Assembly (NCBI GenBank): GCA_030737835.1
Contig: JAUJYN010000025.1
Span: 1,302,001-1,366,000, forward strand
Length of the DNA stretch: 64,000 nucleotides
Source of the DNA: Acorus gramineus
Lineage: Eukaryota; Streptophyta; Magnoliopsida; Acorales; Acoraceae
Direction: 5' to 3'
Under the pieces are notes generated by a model that saw nothing but the letters and a program-made list of their open reading frames with translations, made no database searches and had not been told where the DNA came from. Below, piece after piece: positions 11,881 through 22,639 of the stretch. How positions within the stretch are numbered: position 1 is the first letter of the stretch; each line of letters opens with the position of its first letter. Made by a program: the position numbers and the translations under genes.

Positions 11881-13533
11881 GTGAGATCTAAATTTTGATG
11901 GGCACTATTCATCATCCCTACCAAATTGCTTCCTCTCTCTCCTCCATTTTTCTTCCATTTGAGCCCCTTAGAGCCCTCAAACCCAAAAACCTAAAGCATA
12001 GGAAGTGTAGATCGGGTCCCGATCTACACCCCGGTGCTTTCAAATCTGGATTCTGGCGAGTTTTGCCTCTCCTCCCCCCCTCTCTTCTCCTCTGTTTTGG
12101 GCCATTTCGAGGGCCGAGAGAGATCCGGGCGTTGGAGGCCTTTGGGGAAAGGTTTCGGTGCGCGGAGAGCAACCGAACATCTCTTCCTCCCCTTGGTAAG
12201 GCCTTTTTCTTCTCTTTTCATGCTTAGATGTATGTTAGGATGTTGGATTTGAGGTTGGGTGGTGGTCGGCGGCTGTGGGTGGCTGTTGGTGGTGGTTGTG
12301 AGGCGGTTGGAGGCCGTTGGGGGCCGTCGGAGTGGTGGTTGGCTGTCTCGGGCGGGCTGGCAGGCTGTCCCGGGCAGGCTGGCAGGCAGGCAGTGCAGCA
12401 GGCGGAGCAGATGGCAGGGCGTGCGCGCGGGTGGAGCTGGGCGCGGGTGTTGGGCACTGGGCGCTGGCGGGCGCAGTCGCGCGCGGGTGCGCGCGGAGCG
12501 GGCGCCCGGGTTCGCGCGGGTTCTGGCGCGAGCGGGGGTGCGCGCAGGGGTACGCGCGGGTGCGCGCGCCCGGGCAGGGCGCCTGGGCACTGTGCCTGGG
12601 TGCGGGGCAGGGCGCCTGGGCATGCGCCTGGGTGCGGAGCTGGGGACCAGTGCGTGCGCGTGCTGGGGCGTGCGTGGAGTGAGCGCGGGGGCGCGCTGGG
12701 CTGGACGCGCGATGCGCGCGGGTGCGCGCGAGGGTGCGCGTGCGTGCGGCAGTGCGTCGGGGCGCGCGGGCAGGCGCGCGGCAGTGCACCGATGGTGCCG
12801 GGGTGTGTGCGTGAGTGCACATTCGTGTGTGCGGATGCGGGTGGCCGTGCGTGCGGCTGCCCGGGGGGATCGGGAGTGAGTTGGGGTGCTTGGACTCGCG
12901 TGCGTACAGGCCGTATGTACGCTTGTCCGAGTGTTGGGTATTTTAGTGTATTTTTAGAGTATTTTTTTGAGTATTTTTGTGGATTTTACTCACCAAATTA
13001 ATACCCTGTCTTGCAGATCTTGACGGACGGTCGCGCGACGACCCGATCTCCTGTGAGTGGGACAATCCAACCCAGTTGGGAGGCGCTATACGCACTTGGG
13101 CGTGTACCGTCCTCCCCTGGGGCACCATGGATTTATATTAACTGTTGTAATGTATAATTCATGAGATTCATGATTAAAGTGTAGTATGCATGCTACCCTA
13201 GACTTGTATGTTAGGGACTTGCACCCTTAGGATTATGTGTAAGAGCCATGCACCCTGTTTCCCATGTTAGGAAGCCTCAGCCTATGCATGCGTCCTATTA
13301 GTTTGATTATTAAATTAAATGCTAGCATGCCTTGTATAATATTATAGGGAGGGGCCTTGCGAGGTCAACATTGAGACCCGGGCTAGGGTGCTCCGTGTTC
13401 CTCGTTTGGTTGTCGGGATGTCCTGTATCGGGACCTCATGCTGCCCTCCCAAGGTTTCTTGTCCCAATAATATTATAACTTTTGTTGATAATTAATATGA
13501 CATCCTTGTTAGTAGTTGTCATTATGTATTCCC

Positions 13534-13550
13534 CGCATCTTGGTTATGCG
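13534..13550 (+). other. LTR hairpin CGCAT-7nt-ATGCG
   Basis: CGCAT, the loop CTTGGTT, then ATGCG. It is followed within 15 bp by GAATTC-TGAA-GAATTC. This is the plus-strand version of the hairpin also seen at 3615-3631 and, with a different stem, at 36391-36409. Confidence 0.7.
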
Positions 13551-13792
13551 CGCTGGTGGAATTCTGAAGAATTCAAGACATTAGAGTTGTAGAGATGTAT
13601 TGTTAGCGGATCCGAATGGATCATATGCGTGTAGAGACTACCTCAGCGTTAGAAAGGTCGTCCCGTGCAGGGGCTCCCATCAGTAGGCGCCTCCTGATTT
13701 GGTAGAAGGACTGCGCTGAATGTGGGAGTGGCCAAACGACCTACGGAGTGGGGAGAGACTATCGGTGGACCAAGGGTGACCAACAGCCTAGT

Positions 13793-14040
13793 CAGTCCCA
13801 AGAGCCTAGGTCACCTATTGAGGGTGAGGGTGAGGGTATGGTGGGACGGCGATGTGGCGACCCACTGGATTGTAAGTCCCAATATCCTTGGTCACCCAGT
13901 GAGGGTGAGGGTGAGGGTGTAGCGGGTTGGCGGTAGCGACCCGCTGGTTTTGTGTAGTTAGTCCCAATATCCTTGGTCACCCATTGAGGGTGAGGGTGAG
14001 GGTGTAGTAGGTTGGCGGTAGCGACCCACTGGATTGCGGA
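13793..14040 (+). repeat. Triplicated (GGGTGA)-bearing block in an LTR
   Basis: Blocks beginning AGTCCCAA start near 13796, 13877 and 13960. Each holds a TGGTCACC phrase, a TGAGGGTGAGGGTGAGGG tract and a GGCGATGTGGCGACCCACTGG-like tail. Unit length is about 80-85 bp. Other A LTRs have one copy (21331), two (40270, 40352) or three shorter ones (29527, 29598, 29668), so copy number varies between insertions. Confidence 0.85.
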
Positions 14041-14548
14041 GTTGCTGCCATTTTGTGGCTTGAGTAATCTGGTTGTGGTTAATATAAACTGTGATGCATG
14101 GGTTGTGCTGTTCACTGAGCGTGTGGCTCACCCCTCGCATAATATTTTTCTCCAGAGTCATCTGAGTCGGATCTGGAGGAGGAGCTCCCCGAGGGACTTC
14201 ATCAGTAGCGGAGTAGCACCACGTCCCGCGAGTATCATAGGCTATCAGCATCCCTTTTGCTTGTATGTATTATATTCCGTGCTTGGGCACGTGTTTGTGT
14301 ATTATTGGGATGTCTTTGTATATATTGGCTCTCACAGGACAGTTGATTATGTATCGAGTCTGTAATATGTTTTTGGATTACAGATTCAGTCTTTTAGCTT
14401 CCGCATTTGGTGTATATATTATGTCAGCCCTGCTTTTATCTGTGTAGTCATTTTTAGCTGTTGTGTGAGTATGTTATTGAACTCCTGTTTACTGATATCA
14501 TATATACACTTGCCGCGTCCCGGGGTCGGCCGGCCCTGGGGCGTGACA

Positions 14549-15405
14549 CCTAGTGCCCATACCGGGTACAAAAGGCCGTATTCGGAATGTCTGACTAACG
14601 GATCTTCAGCTGATAGTAGCCCGAGCGGAGATCGATCTTGGAAAAGACATGCGCTCCCTGGAGCTGGACAAATAGATCGTCGATCCGCGGCAAGGGGTAC
14701 TTGTTCTTTACTGTCCGCTTGTTCAGCTGCCTGTAATCGATACAAAGCCGCAACGAACCGTCCTTCTTCCGGACGAACAGAACAGGGGCTCCCCATGGAG
14801 AAACACTCGGGCGTGCGAAGCCCTTCTCCAGCAACTCCTCCAACTGCTCCTTGAGCACTCTCAACTCTGCAGGGGCCATCCGATACGGAGCCCTCAAAAT
14901 TGGCTCAGTCCCCGGAATCAGATTGATCTCAAACTCCATCGCGCGATCCGGCGGTAATCCCAGAAGATCATCGGGGAAAACCTTAGGATACTCTGCCACG
15001 ACCGGAGTCTGACTGATATCTGCCTGCAGCGGTGCATCCTCCTGCGTAATGTACGCTAGAAAGCCCTCGCATCCTCCCTGAAGGAGTCTCCACGCCTGCA
15101 TGGATGACACGAACCCCAAAGGGGCTACGTCACGATCGCCCACGAACTGGAAGGACCTCCGACCCGGAAGGTGGAAAGACACCAACTTAGCAAAACAGTC
15201 GATGCTGGCGTGACTAGCTGCAAGCCAATCCATTCCCAGGATGGCATCAAAGTCCGTCATCGCGAGCTCCACCAACTCCACTGGAAACTCATGCTCCGCA
15301 ACCTCTACCGTACACCCTCGGTACACAGAACGGAGGAGAATACGGTCTCCTACGGGCAATGATATCTCCAAGATAGCATCCAAAGAGGCGGACGCCACAC
15401 CCATC
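14549..15405 (-). mobile_element. RT N-half and protease-like region (fossil pol)
   Basis: From the 15405 side it encodes a retropepsin-type C-terminal region ([11 protein letters not shown], then a linker), the RT leader [13 protein letters not shown] and the RT motifs [38 protein letters not shown] and [21 protein letters not shown]. All are typical Ty3/gypsy. RT continues on the other side of the nested LTR ending at 14548. Gag was not seen. Broken; treated as a fossil. Confidence 0.86.
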
Positions 15406-16349
15406 CGTCGCGCGCGTGCCCTGCCAGCTGCCCTGCCTGCCCTGCTCTGCCTGCTGCCTGTGCTGCCATCCTGCCCGAGACAGCCAACCATCCTCCCGAC
15501 GGCCACCCATGGCCTCCAACTACCCCCAACCGCCGCCGGCAGCCACCAACAGCCACCGACCACCATCCACACTCAAAACCACCCTCCTAACATTCATCTA
15601 AACAAGAAAAGGAAGGAAAGAGAGCTTAACCCAAGGAAGGAAGGGAAGTTCGGTTGCTCTCCGCGCACCGAAACACCTCCTTCAAGGCCACCACCACCGA
15701 GCTCTTCCTCAACCCTCCATATGGCTGAAAATAGAGGAGAAAAGAGGGCGTGAGAAGGGGCTAAACACATCGGAACTCGAATCCGAGACCACTAGTGGAT
15801 AGATCGGGAGGTCCCCTTACCTTTCTCTTCTTTGGGTTTTAGGTTTCAAGCACTCTAGGTAGCTCAAACAAAAGAAAAGGAGAGAGGGGGAGAGAGAAAA
15901 TCAAATGGAGAAGATGATGAATAGTGGGGAGATAAATTTTTTCTCACTTAAATAAGTCAACACACTTAGATTAGCTTAAGAGAGGATTAAGTGAGTTTTG
16001 ACTTGGCTCAACCCAACCACATAAAAAACAAAAAGGGGTGACCAAGTCATGGGCCCACTTTGACCAAGTCAAGTCTCCCAATGACTTCTCGCTCGGTCAA
16101 AACCCGGATACGCCCCGGAACTGTGAAATTCTGAAACGTTACCGGAATTCGATGAAATTTTCGTGAGTGGCTTGAAATGGCACCAGGACACATAATATGC
16201 AGTTATATTTTCAATCGGAGTCCTCAAACTCAGGATGATAGCTAACAATCCAAAATTTTAGCGGTTCCGATCGAAAAACGAAGAAAACTCAAAAACTGCC
16301 AAAATGCTCCAATGGTTACCAGAAGGCAAAAAGTGACACATATATAACA
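15406..16349 (-). repeat. 5' LTR part (A type) of the first element
   Basis: It matches about 8170-9145 of the 3' LTR almost base for base and ends with the same GTGACACATATATAACA. In a 265-bp comparison I count about five differences, as expected for the two LTRs of one element rather than an unrelated copy. Only part of the LTR is represented. Confidence 0.85.
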
Positions 16350-17737
16350 TGTATTTTCTATGTTCTTAATTGATACAATGAATACAAGGCAGACCTATAT
16401 TTATAGACAGTAAAAGATAATAACAAACAAGATTTGATGGGATTTCGTTTTACCAATATAAGTAATTACAAAGTCAAAATGATTGAGTCCAATCCTTTAT
16501 GATAAGTGATTACAAAGCCAACAGTGGTTATCCATAGTGGTCATCCATATTTACAATATTTTTAATATTATATCAAAACTCGTTAATAAATGTTATTAAT
16601 ATCAATCTATTTTTATCAAAATTATATTATTGAAAATGTCTAGTTGAAACATGTAAAATTAGTGTAATATTAAATGGTTTATGAGTTATTTTTAAATTAG
16701 TATTTTTTAATTAAATAAAATAACATATCTTGAATAATCAAACATATGAGTATCTATTTAACCCGTTCCAAAAGGAAACTACAAGTCACAGAATAAGCCA
16801 TTGGAAACTACAAGTCATAACAGCAAAAAATCCAGTAGGTCATCTCCATAGCCACCGGTTCTATAACCATGTTCCATGGTCACCTCCCTTCTTGACCGCT
16901 CTGGTACCCACCTCCTCCATGTTGATCTTCCAGTGGACCTCCATATTCATTTTCCATATCCGGCTCCTCCTGCAAATTGACTAGAATATCCTCTTTATCC
17001 GTACAACGAGGAACTTCTAAATCTTCTTCTTTTTTTTTCCTTTGAAAGTATGTACATTAATTCTTTTGGATTGGTAATCCTACCTAAATTAATCGACAAG
17101 ATTTCTCTATCTTCGTGATCACACTCAAGACAGACTCAATTTTACTGGAAGGGAGGAGTTATTAACCCCATCCTTTCTAAAAAATCCCACAACCCAAAAA
17201 AAATTTGGGTGGTGGGTTTGGAAAGTTGAGAGAGAGGAGGGCTGGAAGGAGGAGGCGGCCAGAGGACGTCGAAGAGGGGGCATGATAGAAAGAGAAAAAG
17301 AGAGAAAGAAATAGAGAAAGATAATGGGAGAGAAAGAGAGGGAGATAAAGCAAGAGAAAGAGGGAGGGAGAGGAAGAGTCACGCCCCTCCCCCTTCTCTG
17401 TCCCACCGCCCTATCCTCCTGCCTCTGTCTCTCCCTTTACCCCCTTCTCGATATCATTTGGCTGCCTCTACCCCACTGCCCCATCTAGCCACCACCATTC
17501 TCTCCCCCCCCCCCCCATCTCTTTCCCTTCCATCCCTCTCTCATTTTCAAATCCCATTACCCAAAAGATTTTTCGGGTGGTGGGTTTGAAGAAAAGAGCA
17601 GGGGGGAAGAAATATCATGTGACACCATATGGGAGAGTGGATCATGCATGCCCTGGCTTAGTTCCCCTTGAACAGATGAATTATCTAGGCACTAGTGAAT
17701 CGAATCCATACAATGCTCTTCCAAGACTGTCAATAAT

Positions 17738-17740
<3 letters not shown>
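16350..17740. other. AT-rich flank with paired hairpins, no gene
   Basis: 16350-17140 is plain AT-rich DNA with no supported gene. 17181-17588 has two related hairpins at its ends: AATCCCACAACCCAAA pairing with TTTGGGTGGTGGGTTT (17184-17219), and CAAATCCCATTACCC pairing with GGGTGGTGGGTTTG (17549-17588). Between them the plus strand is purine-rich (GAGA-type) to about 17375 and then pyrimidine-rich to about 17545, ending in a long C-run. ORFs here are low-complexity artefacts. It could be a foldback element, but I see no target duplication. Confidence 0.5.
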
Positions 17741-17802
<62 letters not shown>

Positions 17803-17815
17803 AAGAAAGAGAGAG
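17741..17815. repeat. Compound (TA)n(GA)n microsatellite
   Basis: About 23 TA units run to 17786, followed by about 15 GA-type units with AAAG interruptions. It directly abuts the MULE-like end at 17813. The related MULE end at 52493 abuts a (CA)n tract instead. Confidence 0.95.
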
Positions 17816-18617
17816 GATTACCTACACCCGTGCAACAAAGATCCTTATGTTTTTGGCTGTCCGATCTGTGGAATCAGATCTAGATGGTCCACCTTTTTGT
17901 TTTGTTTTGATAAGGTCTCTTTCCCTCACAGGTCTCTCTCTCACATTTTTACCACCACCACCATCAGAGGAAAACAAAAAACCCTCCATCCTCTCTCTCT
18001 CACATTCCACCACCACCAGAGGAAAATTAAACCTCTGTCTTCACCCGAGCGTAGATCGGCCACCCTTTATCCAAGAGCACCGCAGATCGACCACCCTCTC
18101 TCCATGAGTGCCGCCTAGATTTAGGGTTTTCTTTTTCTTTTCAGATCTAACTTTTTTTAAAAACAAGAGTTTCAAATCTAGGGTTTTATTTTTCTGTTCA
18201 GATCTATCTTTTTTCAATGAAAAGTGTTTGGAGATCTTGGGTTTTTTCACACCTTGAGTTTGTTTTTCAGATTGTTTTTTTAGATTTAGGGTTTTCTTGT
18301 GTCATGTGAAATTTTGTTGTAAAATATTTTAATAATTTTCATCCCCATATATCCAACTTCATTTATAAGTTGTCATGTAAATTTTTCTTTGTCTTACAAT
18401 GAAAGATAATATAGTCATAGAAAGAGTGAACTTTTTCCATGCTTTCTTCATGAATGCTTTCCAAGTAGACTGAAATTTCTAGTCTTGAATTCTTATGACC
18501 TACAGTACATCATATGTGGCTTATTTTGTTTGTATGCTCATTGTTATAAATTGCTAGTTTTTCTATTACTGATCCACTATGGAGCTTCCAAAAGCACATG
18601 AAAAAAAAGAAGATAAT
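17813..18617 (+). mobile_element. MULE-like element end, non-coding
   Basis: 17817-17905 matches the reverse complement of 52490-52395: ACCTACACCCGTGCAACAAAG and GGAATCAGATCTAGATGGTCC-type phrases occur in the same order. Further in, both have repeated CAGATCTAGGGTTTT-type leader sequence and the phrase GTCATGTGAAATTTTGTT (18301-18318 here). In the other copy that phrase lies just before the FAR1-type start codon; here no transposase follows. I read this as one end of a non-autonomous or captured MULE derivative. It is cut at 18618 by the next LTR element. 18330-18617 holds nothing recognisable. Confidence 0.6.
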
Positions 18618-18942
18618 TGTCACACCCCAGGGCGGCCGTCCCCGAGACATGGCAATAATAGAATATCAGCTATCAATACCTGAGGTCAATAAAGACTCCA
18701 ACAACAATACACAAGGCGGCAAAGGAAGATAATGATAACTGACTGAAAAGCGGAAGGATAATATATAAACAATGTCTGTAAATCAAAAACATTATTACAG
18801 ACCCAAATACACAATCAATGTCCTGTAAAAGCCAAGTCTAGACCAAAGAAAATACAACCTATGCTACATGCACGATTTACAACCATAAAATGACTCTAGG
18901 AATGCTGACAGCCTCGCACTCGCCACCCGCCGGCAGAACGCT

Positions 18943-21916
18943 TGTTATATATGTGTAACTTTTTAGCCTTCTGGTAACCATTGGACCATTCTGGCAGTTT
19001 TTCAGTTTTTTTCATTTTTCGATCGAAACCGCTAAAATTTTGGACTTTTAGCTATCACCCTGAGTTTGAGGGCTCTGATTAAAAATCTAACTGCATATTA
19101 TGTGTCCTGGTGCCATTTCAAGCCACTCACGAAAATTTTATTGATTTCCGGTAACGTTTCAGAATTTCACAGTTCCGAAGCGTATCCGGGTTTTGACTGA
19201 GCGAGAAGTCATTGGGAGACTTGACTTGGTCAAAGTTGACCTTTGACTTGGTCAATGGGTCTTGGATTTTAGTGTGGTTGAGTTGACTAGGGTCAAATCT
19301 CACCTAAGTGCACCTAAACCTAGCCTAAACCTAATTAATTAGCCCTAAGTGAGTGGGTGTGAGTATGTGTGGTGGGTGTGTGAGTATAAAGAAATCCCAC
19401 GACAACATATCCCCCACTATTCATCATCTTCTCCAAAAATTTCTCTCTCTCTCCCTCTCTTTAAATCCTCCATATGACCTAGTTCAAGGGGTTGAATCAA
19501 GAAACCCTAGAAGGAGAAAAGGAAGGTGAGGACCCGATCTATCTTCCGGTGGTCTTGGATCTTCATTTCCCTTTGTTTTTCCTCCTCTAATGGACCCTCT
19601 TCTCCTCTGTTTTCAGCCCTTCTTTGGCTGAGTGGTGACCTTGGTGGTGGTGGTCTTGGAGGTGGTGTTTCGGTGCGCGAAGAGCACCTGTTCTTCCTCC
19701 TCTTTCCTTCCTCTCCTTGGGTGAGCTTCCTTTCCTTCATTTCCTTGTTTAGATGCATGTTAGGATGTGTTTTTGGGTGTGCTAGGGGAGCTTGGTGGTT
19801 TGGGGGTTGATGGGGGGGCCGTTGGTGGCTGATGGGGTGGTTGAGTTTGGCTCGGGTGCATGCGGGCTCAGCGGCGCGCGCAGGCAGGCAGGCGCAGGCG
19901 GCAGGCAGGCAGGACAAGCTGGCAGGCGCAGGGCAGGCGCGCTGTCGGGCGAGCTGGCAGGGCACGAACGGGTGTGCGTGCGCCCGGGCGTGCGCACGGG
20001 CATCGCGTGCGGGTGCTGCGCGCTGGGCGGCGAGCGGGGGCGTGCGCGCGGAGCGCTGCGCAGAGGCGCGGTGCGTGCTATGCGCGTGGTGAGGCAAGCG
20101 GGCGTGCGCGCGGGGTGCGCGCGGGGTACTGTGCTGGGGCGCAGTGCGTGCGGGTGTGCGCGCGAGGTGCTGCGCTGGGGCGCAGTGCGCGGGTGCATCC
20201 GAGGCTGAACGCGCGGTGCGCGCGGGCACGCTTGAGCGTGCGCGCGGCGTGCAGCGGGTCTGGGCGTGCGGGCAGGGGCTCGGCAGCATGTCTGGGCGTG
20301 CGGGCAGGGGACTCGGCAGTGCGTCTGGGCCCGCGAGCTGGGGCGCGGCTGTGCGCCCGGGGTGGGTGGCCGTGCGTATGGCTGCCCGGGGGTTCGGGAG
20401 TGAGTCGGGGTGCTCGAACTCGCGTGCGTATGGGCTGTATGTACGCTTGTCCGAGTGTTGGGTATTTTTAGTGTATTTTTGTATGTATTGTGTATTCTAC
20501 TCACCGTGTTGATTACCCTGTCTTGTAGATCTTGACGGACGGTCACGCGACGACCCAGGTATTGGTGAGTGGGACAATCCAACCCAGTAGGGGGCGCTAT
20601 ATGCACTTTGGCGTATTCCGTCCTCCCCTGGGGCACCATAGTTTAATATTAACTTGTATAATATGTAATCTATGCAAGCATGATTAGTATGTAGTATGCA
20701 TGCCACCCTAGACCTTGTATGTTAGGGACTTGCACCCTTAGGATATGTGTAAGAGCCATGCATCCTGTCCCCATGTTTTCATGCTAGGAAAGCCCCGACC
20801 TATGCATGTTCCCATTTAGTTTAATTTATTTAAATCAAATGCGAGCATATGTTTATTAGCATGCCTTAGAAAATTTCATAAGGGGCCTTGCGAGGTCAGC
20901 GTTGAGACCCGGGCTAGGGTACTCCGTGTTTCTTGTTTGGTTGTCGGGATATCCTATATCGGGACCTCATGGTGCCCTCCCAAGGTTTCTTTTCATGATA
21001 ATGTTATAACCTCGTTATTATAATATGTGTCTCCCTGCATCTTAGTTATGCGCCCTGGAGGAATTCTGATGAATTCATGGCATTTATAGAGTTGAGATCG
21101 GTGTCGGCGGATCCGAGTGGATCATATACGTGTGGATAGGCTGTTTCTTTTCCCTTCGTTGGATCCGTATAGAGACTGCCCCAGCGTTAGACAGGCCGTC
21201 CTGACAGAGGGCTCCCATCAGTAGGCACCTCCTGATTTGGTGACGGACTGTGCTGAATGTGGGAGTAGACCAGGCAGTCTACAGAGTGGAGGAGAGACTA
21301 TCGGTGGACCAAGGGTGATTAACAGCCTAGTCAGTCCCAATATCCTGGGTCACCTATTGGAGGGTGAGGGTGAGGGTATGGTGGGTCGGCGATGTAGCGA
21401 CCCACTAAATTGTGTAGTTCTTGCCACTTTGAGGCTTGAATATTTAATTGTGGTTAATATGAATTGTGATGCGTGGGTTGTGCTATTCACTGAGCGTGTG
21501 GCTCACCCCTCGCATATTTTTCTCCAGTGTTATCTGAGTCGGATCAGCAGGAGGAGCTCCCCGAGGGACTTCAGCAGTAGCGGAGCAGCGCCACATTCCG
21601 CGAGTGTTAGAGGCTATCAGCATCCCTTTTTGATTGTATGTATTGTATTCTGTGCTTGGGCACACGTTTGTATTATATTTGGATGTCGTTGTATATATTG
21701 GCTCTCACAGGACAGTTGATTATGTATCGAGTCTGTAATATGTCTTTGAATTACAGATTCAGTCTTTTAGCTTCCGCTCTTTGTGTATATATCATGTCAG
21801 CCTCATTGTTGTCATTGTTGATGTTGTTTAGAGTATATTATTGACCTCCTGTTTAGACTGCTGATATCATATATACACTTGCCGCGTCCCGGGGACGGCC
21901 GCCCTGGGGCGTGACA
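18943..21916 (+). mobile_element. Solo A-type LTR, target duplication ACGCT
   Basis: It begins TGTTATATATGTGTAAC and ends CCGCCCTGGGGCGTGACA, 2974 bp. ACGCT flanks both sides exactly (18938-18942 and 21917-21921). No internal sequence, so a solo LTR. A TATA-like TATAAA at 19385-19390 precedes a CT-rich leader. The GC island is at about 19860-20370. Confidence 0.95.
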
Positions 21917-22639
21917 ACGCTCCACGCCCATAAGACCACGCCATAGGAAAACTCCAGCTCCACGCCCAACACTGCCCGTGAAAAGAAATAGTATGCGAGG
22001 GGTGAGCTACAAGCTCAGTGAGTGGCTAGAAACCAATCACCATACTACAGATCAACACATAATCAATTTCTTTTCAAGGAAAACATGGGTGGAAACCCAT
22101 GGATAACTGAGTCACGCGGCGGCGCGACCAACCTCACCCCCACCCTCACTCCCGGAGGGAGTCTTTTGGGACTTTTGGGGAGAGACCATACCGTCGGTCG
22201 AAGAGACCCGGATTTACTGGTCTACACAACACTACTAGATCATCTACATCTAGATAATCGCCCAACGATGTCCTTTAAACATCGATACAAGACCGGACCC
22301 AACAACTATGGGAACGGTCGAACAACGAATGGGTCACGCGGCGATGTTCTTCACCTCATCCATACCCTCACTCCTGGAGGGAGACTTTTAGGACTTTTGG
22401 AAGAGATTTAGACCGCTCTCCACCAAAAGGGAGAACGATTTCCACGCCCGTAACATCATTCGTTAACCCTCCCCCTGGTAGTATCTACAACCCAATCTCC
22501 TCAACTCACCGCTCTACACCCTTGGTCCGCCAGTAGCCCTTTCCTCGGGTAGCCTCTACCTGGTATACTCCCACGATCAGTACTCTTCCGAATCCATCGG
22601 TGGTACGTACGGATGGGAGCCCTCTGTCAGGACAACTAA

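Larger units (their letters stand above)
11610..14548 (+). mobile_element. Solo A-type LTR inserted in RT
   Basis: It begins TGTTATATATGTGTCAC and ends GGCCCTGGGGCGTGACA, 2939 bp, and contains no internal region. It sits within the RT sequence of the first element in the opposite orientation: RT motifs stop at its left edge and resume at its right edge. The flanking 5-mers are TGTAG and CCTAG, three of five matching, consistent with a somewhat aged target duplication. Landmarks include a TATA-like site (11872), GTCGCGCGAC (13030-13039), hairpin (13534-13550) and a triplicated block (13793-14040). Confidence 0.9.
2633..16349 (-). mobile_element. Ty3/gypsy Tekay/Del-type LTR element, broken
   Basis: Read on the minus strand, the parts are a partial 5' LTR (15406-16349), protease/RT (14549-15405), RT/RNase H and integrase with chromodomain (9194-11609), a polypurine tract (9146-9160) and a 3' LTR (2633-9145). 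Gag is not seen. Two later LTR insertions sit inside it. The flanking 5-mers TGTAC (2628-2632) and TGTAT (16350-16354) match at four of five bases, consistent with one original insertion. Where the two LTRs can be compared by eye (8881-9145 and 16085-16349) they differ at about 5 of 265 positions, so the insertion is fairly young. It is broken, with a handful of breaks in pol. The clade call rests on the C-terminal chromodomain and the long LTRs. Confidence 0.85.

Noticed and set aside
12228-13001. 257-codon plus-strand ORF and antisense partners
   Set aside because: Same GC-island effect inside the solo LTR at 11610-14548.
15241-15753. ORFs spanning pol and LTR sequence
   Set aside because: They cross from antisense of fossil pol into LTR DNA and have no homology signal.
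17577-18107. 176-codon ORF containing Ile-Tyr and Glu-Arg repeats
   Set aside because: It is read through a (TA)n(GA)n microsatellite and a MULE leader; no protein family resemblance.
19860-20370. CpG islands marking host gene promoters
   Set aside because: All GC islands fall inside LTRs at the same relative position; none is followed by a supported gene.
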